Shown here one piece after another: positions 9,336 to 18,020 of a stretch of 64,000 nt of DNA; the first letter of the stretch is position 1, and the number at the start of each line of letters is the position of its first letter. Position numbers and translations under genes: made by a program. The notes beneath the pieces are model-generated. The model was not told the DNA's origin and made no database searches. It worked only from the letters and a program-made list of their open reading frames with translations. This DNA is from Sulfitobacter geojensis (GTDB lineage Bacteria > Pseudomonadota > Alphaproteobacteria > Rhodobacterales > Rhodobacteraceae): contig NZ_JASE01000005.1 in the NCBI RefSeq assembly GCF_000622325.1, positions 1,054,001 through 1,118,000 of the forward strand. Direction: 5' to 3'.

Positions 9336-10103
9336 TCACAAGGACGCAGTGATGCCGCCGTCCACGAATACCGTGGTGCCGTTCACGAAGGAAGAGGCGG
9401 CAGAGGAGAGGAAAATGCAGGTGCCGACCAATTCATCGACATTGCCCCAGCGCCCCGCAGGGGTGCGTTTGGATAGCCAGTCGGTAAAGTCGGGGTCATC
9501 TACCAGGGCTTTGTTCAGGGGGGTGTCGAAATATCCGGGGGCCAGCCCGTTGCATTGCAGCCCGTGTTTCGCCCAATCCGTCGCCATGCCTTTGGTCAGG
9601 TTCGCAACAGCGCCTTTGGTGGCCGTATAGGGCGCGATGCCCGGACGGGCGAGGGCGGTCTGCACGGAACATATGTTCACAATCTTACCGGCACCGCGTT
9701 TGATCATGTGATTGGCGCAAGCTTGGCCGACGTGAAAGACCGAAGCCACATTGGTCTGCAACAATCGCTCAAAAGCGTCGGCAGGGAAATCTTCCAGCGG
9801 GGCGCGGTGCTGCATGCCTGCATTATTGACCAGAATATCAATCGCGCCTGTCTCGGCTTCGAACCCGTCGACCGCCGCACGCACCGCGATATGATCTGTG
9901 GCATCAAACGCGAGTTCGTGAATGGTGCAACCTTCGCCGCGCAACACCTCTGCCGCAGTGGCCAGCTTGTTCGCATCACGTCCGTTCAACACGATTTCCG
10001 CCCCTGCAGCGGCAAGTCCACGCGCCAAGGCAAATCCGATCCCTTGGGAGGAGCCGGTAATCAAGGCACGTTTGCCGGTGAGGTCAAATAGGTTCAGGCT
10101 CAT
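9336..10103 (-). CDS. idnO: Gluconate 5-dehydrogenase (5-keto-D-gluconate reductase)
   Basis: Reversibly reduces 5-keto-D-gluconate to D-gluconate; cytosolic SDR, 255 residues. The cofactor motif TGSSQGIG, NNAGMQHR, and the catalytic YTATKGA are intact. Long stretches such as APGYFDTPLNKALVDD, KRTPAGRWG and FVNGTTVFVDGG closely follow E. coli IdnO. It is divergent from idnD across a 147-base gap carrying a LacI-type operator, so both are likely induced together by idonate or gluconate. The assignment is strong because of the linked idnD. Confidence 0.92.
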   Translation of the reverse strand: MSLNLFDLTGKRALITGSSQGIGFALARGLAAAGAEIVLNGRDANKLATAAEVLRGEGCTIHELAFDATDHIAVRAAVDGFEAETGAIDILVNNAGMQHRAPLEDFPADAFERLLQTNVASVFHVGQACANHMIKRGAGKIVNICSVQTALARPGIAPYTATKGAVANLTKGMATDWAKHGLQCNGLAPGYFDTPLNKALVDDPDFTDWLSKRTPAGRWGNVDELVGTCIFLSSAASSFVNGTTVFVDGGITASL

Positions 10104-10145
10104 GGCGTTCCTAACGGTCTCGACAATTTATGGATCCCATGTTTC

Positions 10146-10159
10146 TGTTATCGGTAACA
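10146..10159. promoter_or_regulatory. LacI/GntR-type operator between idnO and idnD
   Basis: TGTTATCGGTAACA is a dyad with outer arms TGTTA/TAACA and central CG, 43 bases before the idnO start and 91 before idnD. It matches the sites before gap and edd and could repress both divergent genes. Confidence 0.65.
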
Positions 10160-10250
10160 ACCAAAGTCAACGGTGTTCCGGTGGGGCGATCCTGTTGGGC
10201 AATGTGGTGAACGCAGCGCCCGGTCGAAAACGGGCAGGGGAGAAAATGCT

Positions 10251-11282
10251 ATGAAATCTATTGTGATCCACGCTCCCAAAGACCTGCGTATCGAGGCGCA
10301 GCCGGTTGAAACACCGCAAGCGGGACAGGTGCAAATCCGGCTTGCTGCGGGGGGGATTTGCGGGTCCGACCTGCATTACTTCAACCACGGTGGATTTGGC
10401 GATATTCGCCTGAAAGAACCGATGGTATTGGGCCATGAGGTGTCCGGTCATATCATGGCGCTGGGCGCTGGCGTCACCGAATTGCACGAAGGACAACTGG
10501 TTGCCGTGTCTCCATCGCGGCCCTGCGGGCGATGCAAGTATTGTGACGCGGCAATGTTCAATCACTGTCTAAACATGCGATTTTATGGTTCGGCCATGCC
10601 ATTTCCGCATATTCAGGGTGCCTTTCGACAGTTGCTGGTGGCAGAGGCGTCGCAATGCGCAGTCGCAGACGGGTTAAGCGCCGGCGAGGCCGCGATGGCA
10701 GAACCGCTTGCCGTCTGTTTGCATGCCGTGCGCCGCGCGGGGCCTTTGCTGGGCAAATCGGTTCTGGTGACAGGATGCGGACCCATAGGCGTGTTGTGCA
10801 TTCTGGCCGCGCGCCGCGCCGGTGCGGATTTGATTGTTGCGACCGATCTGGGTGATTTCACATTGGGGATGGCAAAACAGGCGGGGGCGGATATCACCGT
10901 CAACATGGCGCAGAACGCGGATCAATTGGCAGCTTACGGCGCGGACAAGGGACATTTCGATGTGCTATTTGAATGCTCCGGCGCGGCGCAGGCTTTGACC
11001 GCTGCTGTGCCCACGATGCGGCCGGGCGGTACGATCCTTCAACTGGGATTGGGGGGCGATATGACCTTGCCGGTGCAGGCAATGACGGCCAAGGAGCTTT
11101 CGCTGAAGGGGTCGTTCCGTTTTCACGAAGAGTTTCACACCGGGGTCAGCCTGATGCAAAAAGGATTGATCGATGTGAAGCCCCTGATCACCCACAGTTT
11201 TGCATTGGATCAGGCCGTTGAAGCCTTTGAAACTGCAGGCGATCGAAGTCGCGCAATGAAAGCGCAGATTACTTTTTCATAA
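10251..11282 (+). CDS. idnD: L-idonate 5-dehydrogenase
   Basis: Oxidises L-idonate to 5-keto-D-gluconate; cytosolic zinc-containing medium-chain dehydrogenase, 343 residues. The catalytic-zinc ligands are C37 (GGICGSDLHYF) and H62 in GHEV. The structural-zinc cysteines are C92, C95, C98 and C106 (PCGRCKYC...HC). The NAD-binding GCGPIGVLC and the late LKGSFRFHEEF block resemble E. coli IdnD closely. The ATG at 10251 follows AGGGGAGA. With idnO it converts idonate to gluconate, which edd/eda then use after phosphorylation; no gluconate kinase is seen in this window. Confidence 0.92.
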   Translation: MKSIVIHAPKDLRIEAQPVETPQAGQVQIRLAAGGICGSDLHYFNHGGFGDIRLKEPMVLGHEVSGHIMALGAGVTELHEGQLVAVSPSRPCGRCKYCDAAMFNHCLNMRFYGSAMPFPHIQGAFRQLLVAEASQCAVADGLSAGEAAMAEPLAVCLHAVRRAGPLLGKSVLVTGCGPIGVLCILAARRAGADLIVATDLGDFTLGMAKQAGADITVNMAQNADQLAAYGADKGHFDVLFECSGAAQALTAAVPTMRPGGTILQLGLGGDMTLPVQAMTAKELSLKGSFRFHEEFHTGVSLMQKGLIDVKPLITHSFALDQAVEAFETAGDRSRAMKAQITFS

Positions 11283-11454
11283 GACGCCTGAAGCACCGGT
11301 TGCCGACGGGTGCATCGCGGAACGGGGCTGTTTTAACAGTGGCCGGATCGGGTGGAGATCGCTGCGGCGACTGCGTGCTGGCCCCGCGCCACTTCGGTGG
11401 GGGCGTTTGGCGCAGCGTCACTTAAATATGAACACGGCCATTCCCCAAGATGTG

Positions 11455-11484
11455 TTGACTTAACAAAGCCATTCTCTCTATCCT
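11455..11484 (+). promoter_or_regulatory. Sigma-70-type promoter of the TAXI/TRAP operon
   Basis: TTGACT (11455-11460) and TATCCT (11479-11484) are separated by 18 bases, about 100 bases before the TAXI-protein gene. A partly symmetric GGAAC-GCC-GTTTC (about 11498-11510) lies near the expected transcription start and might be an operator, perhaps IclR-like; that part is weak. The rest of the 11283-11583 gap shows no gene. Confidence 0.5.
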
Positions 11485-11583
11485 GATCCACAGAGCGGAA
11501 CGCCGTTTCAAAAACGCGTAACCGCCACACCCGCCACCCCGCGCAAGCGGATGGGAGGTCGGGAATTTTATGGGAGGACGATC

Positions 11584-12720
11584 ATGAACTATTTTACATC
11601 TGCAATTGCTGTTTTGGGCCTGTCGGGGTCGATGGCAATGGCGGCGGACTTTGAGCTGCCAAAGCAAATGAGCTGGACGGCCTACGGGACCGGATCCGCG
11701 GGTTATAACCAAGCGGTTGCGATTGGTGCTGCGCTGCAGGATGCGGCGGGCGTAAACCTGCGCGTGCTGCCGGGCAAGAATGATGTGTCACGCACCGAGC
11801 CGCTGCGTCAGGGACGTGTGCAGTTTTCGGCGACCGGTGTCGGCGGCAGCTTTATGGCACAGGAAGGTGTCTTTGATTTCGGCGCGGAAAACTGGGGCCC
11901 TCAGCCGGTGCGCGTTTTGATGGCCAACAACGGCGGTGCGATCAACCTTGCGGTTGGTGTGGCGGGTGATCTGGGGATCAAAACTTACGCGGATCTCAAG
12001 GGCAAGCGCGTGGCCTATATCGTGGGTGCGCCTGCACTGAACGTGAATACCGAAGCATATCTGGCCTACGCCGGTCTGACATGGGACGATGTCGAACGTG
12101 TTGATTTCGGCGGCTATGGCGCAAGCTGGAATGGCGTGATCGAAGGTCAGGTAGATGCCGCATTTGCGGCGACCAATTCGGGCAAAACCTATGAGGCCGA
12201 AGCCGGCCCGCGCGGTTTGTTCTGGCCCCCGATTGATCCGGCGGACACCGAGGGTTTCAAGCGCATGACCGATATTGCGCCCTTCTTTCAGATCAACAAA
12301 GCCAAAGTCGGTGCGGGCATCGACGGCACCGACGGCCATCAGGGGGCCGGTTACGCCTATCCTGTATTGACCGCGATGGAAGCGACCGAGGCGGATCTGG
12401 TTTACAACATGACCAAGGCGATGGTGGAGCTGTTTCCCGAGTATGACGGCAATTCACCGGGTATCGGCGGCTGGGCGATGGACAAGCAGAATATGGAATG
12501 GGTTGTTCCCTACCACGAGGGCGCGATCCGCTATTACACAGAGGTTGGTGTCTGGAACGATTCTGCACAGGCGCATAACGACAATCTGATTGCACGTCAG
12601 GAAGCATTGGCCGCGGCGTGGGAAGCAACCAAAGCAGCAGCACCCGCCGATTGGGAAGCCGCATGGGGCGACGCACGCCGCAAAGCTTTGGCCGATGGCG
12701 GTTTTGCCGTCGTATTTTGA
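11584..12720 (+). CDS. TAXI family TRAP transporter substrate-binding protein
   Basis: Periplasmic binding protein of a TRAP importer, 378 residues. The ATG at 11584 is preceded by GGGAGGA. A signal peptide ends at AMA-AD near residue 21. The mature start with TAYGTGSAGYNQAVAIG and the SGKTYEAEAGPRGLFWPP segment fit the TAXI group, whose characterised members bind dicarboxylates and amino acids such as glutamate. The fused TRAP permease gene follows 78 bases later. The ligand is unknown; the linked acyl-CoA ligase and thiamine-diphosphate enzyme suggest an organic acid. Confidence 0.9.
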   Translation: MNYFTSAIAVLGLSGSMAMAADFELPKQMSWTAYGTGSAGYNQAVAIGAALQDAAGVNLRVLPGKNDVSRTEPLRQGRVQFSATGVGGSFMAQEGVFDFGAENWGPQPVRVLMANNGGAINLAVGVAGDLGIKTYADLKGKRVAYIVGAPALNVNTEAYLAYAGLTWDDVERVDFGGYGASWNGVIEGQVDAAFAATNSGKTYEAEAGPRGLFWPPIDPADTEGFKRMTDIAPFFQINKAKVGAGIDGTDGHQGAGYAYPVLTAMEATEADLVYNMTKAMVELFPEYDGNSPGIGGWAMDKQNMEWVVPYHEGAIRYYTEVGVWNDSAQAHNDNLIARQEALAAAWEATKAAAPADWEAAWGDARRKALADGGFAVVF

Positions 12721-12798
12721 TCTTTCCTAGTTGATGTAAACCGGCCGGTGTCCGCATCGGCCGGTTTACGCTTTGTTGTTCCAGATAAGAGTGCCCTC

Positions 12799-14793
12799 AT
12801 GACAGATCAGAACGCGCAAACTCCTTTGCCTAAAGGAGTTGAACAGGTTGCCATAGACGGTGGCACCCCATCCGAACGTATCGCGGGGCCAGCGCGCTGG
12901 GTCGTGGTGGCGGGCACGCTTTTCTCGTTGATTTTGGTGATCAACCAGCTTTTCAACTTGCAGATTCTAGGCATCGTCCTGATCGAAGGACGATACCTCT
13001 ATATCCTTGGTGGCCTTTTTCTGGCCCTTAGCTTTCTTATTTTCCAGATGCGCGGTGGCAAGGGCGGTGTGCCGTCCCTACTGGATTGGGCGCTGTTCGC
13101 TTTGGCTTTGGCCTGTACCGGCTATCTGGCGCAAACAGCCCAAACCAATTTGTCGCAGGGCTGGGAATATGCGGCACCCCAGACTGCGCAATATGTCTCG
13201 GTTGTGTTCTTCTTTCTGATCCTCGAAGCGACGCGGCGGGCAGGCGGTTTGGTCCTGTTTCTGATCGTTTGCTTCTTTGCATTCTACCCGACTTTTGCAG
13301 GCCATGTGCCGGATCCGTTTTCGGGTTTTCAAAGCACCTTCATGCAAACTGTGCCCTATCACGTCTTCTCTGCCGAAAGCTCCTTTGGCATTCCGATGAA
13401 GGCTTTTGGCGGTGTGGTGATCGGTTTCATCCTGTTTGGCGCTGTGCTGCAACGCACCGGTGGCGGGCAATTCTTTAACGACCTCGCACTTGGGCTTGTC
13501 GGCGGGTATCGCGGCGGCGCAGCCAAGGTGTCCATTTTTGCCAGTGGTTTCATGGGGTCGATGTCCGGCTCTGTTATTTCGAACGTGCTGACGACCGGTG
13601 CTGTGTCCATTCCCGCCATGCGCAAAACCGGCTTCAGCGCGAAAACCGCCGCCGCGACGGAGGCCTGCGCCTCCACCGGCGGGGTGTTGATGCCGCCGAT
13701 CATGGGGGCCACGGCGTTTATCATGGCGTCGTTCCTGTCGCGCCCTTATGTGGAAATCGCCCTTGCTGCGGCGATCCCAAGTATCCTGTTTTACTGGGGG
13801 CTGTTCACCGGCATCGACGCCTATGCCGCCAAACGTGGCCTGCGCGGTCTGCCGCGACCGGACTTGCCGCGTCTTAAGGAAGTGATGAAAGAGGGCTGGC
13901 CCTATATCTTTGTCTTCGCGCTGCTACTTTATATGATGATCGGCCTGCGTCAGGAATCTTCGGCACCGTTTTACGCTACCGCACTGTTGCTCTTGGTAAA
14001 CCAGTTCCGTGCGCGGTTCCGGCTGAACAAACAGCGTTTGGGCAATATGATCGTGGGTGTCGGCATGGGGCTGGCAGAGCTGACCGCGATCCTGCTTGGC
14101 GTCGGTCTGATTGTCGGGTCGTTTTCGGCCACGGGCCTTGCGGGCACGCTGGTGAACGAACTGGTGTTTATGGCCGGTGACAACACGTTGGTGTTGTTGT
14201 TGATGGGCGCGATGACCGCGTTTATCTTTGGCATGGGGATGACGGTGACGGCTTGTTATATTTTCCTTGCCGTCGTCCTTGCGCCCGCGCTCGAAGCGGG
14301 TGGACTGAACACTCTCGCGGTGCATCTGTTCATCCTTTACTGGGGGATGGTCAGCTATATCACGCCGCCGGTTGCCCTCGGGGCTTTTGCCGCCTCGACC
14401 ATGGCTGGCTCCAATCCGATTGCGACAGGGTTCGAGGCCATGCGCCTTGGCGGTGTGATTTACATCGCGCCGTTCTTCTTTGTGCTGAATCCGGCGCTGA
14501 TCGGGCAGGCCCCTGCGTGGGAAGTCGTGGTCGCCTTGAGCTGTGCCATGATCGGTGTCGCGATGATTTCATCCGCCCTGCAAGGCTACATCAGCCTGAT
14601 CGGCCCGCTTGAAGGGGCCAGCGGCATGCCGCTGCGCATCCTTTTGTTCTGTGGTGGTGTTTTGATCGCGATGCCGCAGACCGGTTTGGTCAGCCTCGGC
14701 TACGCCTCCTCTTTCCTGATCGGGGCTGTCCTGTGCGCCCTGCCAATGTTCACCGCCTGGCGGAGTAATGCCGCGGGCCCAAACCCAACCTGA
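12799..14793 (+). CDS. TRAP transporter permease (fused 4TM/12TM subunits)
   Basis: Inner-membrane permease in which the small DctQ-type and large DctM-type subunits are one chain, 664 residues, as usual for TAXI systems. Many hydrophobic helices run through it: early helices about residues 35-190, then the DctM part with GFMGSMSGSVISNVLTTG near 250 and GGVLMPPIMGATAF near 300. The ATG at 12799 is chosen to begin just before the conserved membrane part; the ribosome site is weak. It imports the TAXI ligand using an ion gradient. It is followed after 5 bases by the acyl-CoA ligase gene, indicating one operon. Confidence 0.92.
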   Translation: MTDQNAQTPLPKGVEQVAIDGGTPSERIAGPARWVVVAGTLFSLILVINQLFNLQILGIVLIEGRYLYILGGLFLALSFLIFQMRGGKGGVPSLLDWALFALALACTGYLAQTAQTNLSQGWEYAAPQTAQYVSVVFFFLILEATRRAGGLVLFLIVCFFAFYPTFAGHVPDPFSGFQSTFMQTVPYHVFSAESSFGIPMKAFGGVVIGFILFGAVLQRTGGGQFFNDLALGLVGGYRGGAAKVSIFASGFMGSMSGSVISNVLTTGAVSIPAMRKTGFSAKTAAATEACASTGGVLMPPIMGATAFIMASFLSRPYVEIALAAAIPSILFYWGLFTGIDAYAAKRGLRGLPRPDLPRLKEVMKEGWPYIFVFALLLYMMIGLRQESSAPFYATALLLLVNQFRARFRLNKQRLGNMIVGVGMGLAELTAILLGVGLIVGSFSATGLAGTLVNELVFMAGDNTLVLLLMGAMTAFIFGMGMTVTACYIFLAVVLAPALEAGGLNTLAVHLFILYWGMVSYITPPVALGAFAASTMAGSNPIATGFEAMRLGGVIYIAPFFFVLNPALIGQAPAWEVVVALSCAMIGVAMISSALQGYISLIGPLEGASGMPLRILLFCGGVLIAMPQTGLVSLGYASSFLIGAVLCALPMFTAWRSNAAGPNPT

Positions 14794-14798
14794 GAGTT

Positions 14799-16367
14799 AT
14801 GATCCCGATTACGCCACCACATTCCGACACACCGCCCACCGAAACCATCGTCGCCCGCATTCGGACCAACGCCGCTGCTCATCCCGAGCAGGTTGCGCTG
14901 GTTTGTGGCGACACCTCTGTGACATGGGGGGCTTTTGATCGCCGCATCAACCGCATTGCGAACCTGTTGCTTGCAAAAGGGCTGCGCAAGGGCGACAATA
15001 TTGCTGTCATCTCGGCCAACTCCATCGCTTATGCTGAATTGTTTATGGGCATTCTGCGGGCAGGGGGGTGTGTCACGCCGCTGTCGTCCATGGCGTCACC
15101 GGATGCGTTGCAAAAGATGTTGACCGATTGCGGTGCCAAGGCGATTTTCGTAGCACAGCAATATCTTGATCTGGTTTCAGGCTTCGTTAGCGATCTGCCG
15201 CTCGACCGCTATGCGATTGATTTCGAACACGCGGATTTCACGGCCTATGACACCGCGTTGGCGGGCGCGGCGGACAGTGATCCGATGGTCGCAATTGAAA
15301 TGTCGGATGCGTTCAACCTGATCTATTCTTCCGGCACCACGGGCACACCCAAGGGCATCCTGCACAATCACTGGATGCGCGCGGCGCAAATGGATCGCGT
15401 GACGCCGAACGGGTATGACGACAATGCCCGCACGCTGATTTCGACACCGCTTTATTCCAACACGACAATCGTTGCGTTCCTGCCGACCTTGTTTGGCGGA
15501 TCGACCGTTTATCTGATGCCCAAGTTCGACGCGCGCGCATATCTGGAAATCGTTCAGCGCGAAAAAATCACCCACACGATGTTGGTGCCAGTGCAATATA
15601 AACGCATCATGGATGTGCCTGATTTCGATACCTTTGACCTATCGTCGATGCGGGTAAAGTTTTCGACATCGGCCCCGTTGCGCGCGGATGTAAAAAAAGA
15701 CGTGTTGGCCCGCTTTCCCGGTCGCTTGCTGGAATATTACGGTCTGACCGAAGGCGGCGGTGTGACCGTACTGGCGGCCGATGAATTCCCGACCAAACTG
15801 CATACCGTGGGGAAACTGGCCCCTGGCAACGACATTCGCCTGATCGACACGTCGGGCAAGGAAGTCGCGCAGGGCGAGGTTGGTGAGATTTGCGGGCGCG
15901 GTCCGACGATGATGGCGGGATATTTCGGTCGCGACGACCTTACTGCCGAATACATCTGGCGCGACGCGCAAGGGCAGATCTATTTCCGCTCAGGCGACAT
16001 GGGGTATTTTGACGAAGACGGATTCTTGATCCTGTCGGATCGCAAAAAGGACATGATTATTTCGGGCGGGCTGAACATCTACGCCAATGATCTGGAGCTG
16101 GTGTTGTTGCAGGACGCGGACGTCACCGACGCGGCAGTCATCGGCGTGCCCTCAGAGGCTTGGGGCGAAACGCCCTTGGGCCTTGTGGTGTGCCGTGCCG
16201 GAGCGACGCGGACAGCAGACGAAATTCTGGCCGAAGCGAACACGCGGCTGGGCAAAAGCCAGCGCCTGTCCAACATCGAAATCCGCGACACGCTGCCGCG
16301 CAGCACCATTGGCAAGATCCTCAAGAAAGACTTGCGCGCGCCCTACTGGGACAAAGAAACATCGTGA
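14799..16367 (+). CDS. AMP-dependent acyl-CoA synthetase/ligase
   Basis: Adenylate-forming enzyme (ANL superfamily) that activates a carboxylic acid through an acyl-adenylate, probably to its CoA thioester; 522 residues. The nucleotide loop SSGTTGTPKG is at about 177-186, the YYGLTEGGG motif (A5) near 310, SGDMGYFDEDG near 400 (A7), and the C-terminal catalytic lysine lies in IGKILKKDLR. No carrier-protein domain follows. Position between the TRAP permease and a thiamine-diphosphate enzyme suggests it acts on the imported acid or a product of it. Substrate unknown; aromatic and fatty acids are both possible. Confidence 0.88.
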   Translation: MIPITPPHSDTPPTETIVARIRTNAAAHPEQVALVCGDTSVTWGAFDRRINRIANLLLAKGLRKGDNIAVISANSIAYAELFMGILRAGGCVTPLSSMASPDALQKMLTDCGAKAIFVAQQYLDLVSGFVSDLPLDRYAIDFEHADFTAYDTALAGAADSDPMVAIEMSDAFNLIYSSGTTGTPKGILHNHWMRAAQMDRVTPNGYDDNARTLISTPLYSNTTIVAFLPTLFGGSTVYLMPKFDARAYLEIVQREKITHTMLVPVQYKRIMDVPDFDTFDLSSMRVKFSTSAPLRADVKKDVLARFPGRLLEYYGLTEGGGVTVLAADEFPTKLHTVGKLAPGNDIRLIDTSGKEVAQGEVGEICGRGPTMMAGYFGRDDLTAEYIWRDAQGQIYFRSGDMGYFDEDGFLILSDRKKDMIISGGLNIYANDLELVLLQDADVTDAAVIGVPSEAWGETPLGLVVCRAGATRTADEILAEANTRLGKSQRLSNIEIRDTLPRSTIGKILKKDLRAPYWDKETS

Positions 16368-16378
16368 AAGGCAAACCA

Positions 16379-17938
16379 ATGACAGACCCTAAAATGAATG
16401 GCGCCGAAAGCCTTGTTCACACTCTTTTGGCCAATGACGTGAACGTTTGTTTCACCAATCCGGGCACCTCGGAAATGCACTTTGTTGCGGCCCTTGACCA
16501 TATCCCGGGCATGCGTTCGATCCTTGCGTTGCAAGAGGGCGTCGCGACCGGTGCGGCGGACGGGTATTACCGCATGGCGGGCAAACCGGCCTCGACCTTG
16601 CTGCACCTCGGGCCGGGGCTGGCCAATGGCTTGTCCAACCTGCACAACGCGAAAAAGGCGGGGTCCGGCGTGGTGAATATTGTGGGCGAACATGCCTCTA
16701 CCCATATTGAGCTGGACGCGCCGCTGACCTCGGACATCGAAGGGATCGCGCGGCCGGTGTCGCATTGGGTACACACTTCGCATTCTGCGGCCACCGTGGG
16801 GGCGGATGCGGCGAAAGCGGTGCAGGCATCAATGACAGCACCGGGCCAGATTGCGACGTTGGTCTTGCCAAGTGACACAGCATGGAACGAAGGTGGCGTG
16901 CCACAGGATGCTGTTGATCTGCCGGCACCTGCGCCCTTTGACGAAAGCCAGCTTGCGCAGGCCATCGATGCCCTTGATGGCCCTGAAACCCTGTTGTTGC
17001 TGGGCGGTGGGGCGCTGACCGAAAGCAATCTGGAAACCGCTGGGCGTATCGCTGCGAAAACCGGTTGTAAAATCCTGTCGGAGTGGTCGAACGCCCGTCT
17101 GGAACGCGGCGCAGGGCGCGTTTTCGTGGGGCGTGTGCCTTATCCTATCGACATTGCGCTCAAGGTGCTGGAGCCCTTTAAACGTATCGTTCTGATTGGT
17201 GCACGGGCCCCCATCGGGTTCTTTGCCTATCCGGGAAAACCCGCGATCCTGACCCGTGATGGGGCGGAAATAGTGAAACTTGCGGATGCCGGTGCTGACC
17301 TTGGCGCGGCCCTCACGGCCCTTTCAGAGGGGACGCAGGCAAGCGCAACACCGCCCGCCCATGTGGTCGAAGCCTCCATGCCGGAGCGCCCCGACGGCCC
17401 GATTAATCTCGATAACCTTGCGGCCCTGATCGCGCGCGCCATTCCCGAAGACGCCATTGTCGTCGATGAATCCGTGACCACCGGCCGCGCCTTTTCCCCC
17501 GCCACCAAGGGGGCACCGAAACACACGTGGCTGAACAATTGCGGCGGCTCGATCGGGTATGCCCTGCCTGCGTCAATCGGGGCGGCGGTTGCCTGTCCTG
17601 ACCGCAAGGTGATGTGCCTGACAGGTGACGGGTCGGCGATGTATACGGTGCAATCGTTGTGGACGATGGCGCGTGAAAAACTGGACGTGACGATCCTTGT
17701 TTTTGCCAACCGCAGCTACCAGATTTTGCGCGGCGAGCTGACGAATGTCGGTGTTGCCAACGCAGGACCCCGTGCGGTTGACATGCTTAGCCTTGACCGG
17801 CCTGCGCTGGATTGGGTGCAAATGTCGCGCTCCATGGGCGTGGATGCGGTGCGCGTCACGGATTGCGACGGGCTGGAGGATGCGCTGGCCGACGGGCTGG
17901 CCAGCGGCGGCCCGAACCTGATCGAAGTGATGCTGTAA
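16379..17938 (+). CDS. Thiamine-diphosphate enzyme (acetolactate synthase/benzoylformate decarboxylase-like)
   Basis: Member of the POX/ALS/MdlC family, 519 residues from the ATG at 16379. The cofactor-activating glutamate is E53 in LALQEGVATGAADGYYRM. The diphosphate/Mg motif begins GDGSAMYTVQS at 416 and continues to an asparagine in FANRSYQIL. The C-terminus and the many GxGG loops are intact. It probably decarboxylates or ligates a 2-keto acid. It starts 11 bases after the ligase and closes the TRAP operon. Automatic labels would call it acetolactate synthase large subunit; the lack of a regulatory subunit and the catabolic context argue against a biosynthetic role. Confidence 0.85.
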   Translation: MTDPKMNGAESLVHTLLANDVNVCFTNPGTSEMHFVAALDHIPGMRSILALQEGVATGAADGYYRMAGKPASTLLHLGPGLANGLSNLHNAKKAGSGVVNIVGEHASTHIELDAPLTSDIEGIARPVSHWVHTSHSAATVGADAAKAVQASMTAPGQIATLVLPSDTAWNEGGVPQDAVDLPAPAPFDESQLAQAIDALDGPETLLLLGGGALTESNLETAGRIAAKTGCKILSEWSNARLERGAGRVFVGRVPYPIDIALKVLEPFKRIVLIGARAPIGFFAYPGKPAILTRDGAEIVKLADAGADLGAALTALSEGTQASATPPAHVVEASMPERPDGPINLDNLAALIARAIPEDAIVVDESVTTGRAFSPATKGAPKHTWLNNCGGSIGYALPASIGAAVACPDRKVMCLTGDGSAMYTVQSLWTMAREKLDVTILVFANRSYQILRGELTNVGVANAGPRAVDMLSLDRPALDWVQMSRSMGVDAVRVTDCDGLEDALADGLASGGPNLIEVML

Positions 17939-17957
17939 GTGTAGGGGGCTGGGCAGG

Positions 17958-17978
17958 GATGCGTTACGGTAACGCATC
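17958..17978. promoter_or_regulatory. Perfect 21-base dyad before rsgA
   Basis: GATGCGTTAC-G-GTAACGCATC has perfect 10-base arms around one central base. It lies 20 bases after the stop of the thiamine-diphosphate enzyme gene and just upstream of rsgA. There is no T-run, so a Rho-independent terminator is unlikely. An operator, or a hairpin limiting read-through into rsgA, fits better. Confidence 0.5.
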
Positions 17979-18020
17979 AAACACTTGCATCAGCCCCGCT
18001 TCATCCCCATTCAGGATCTT

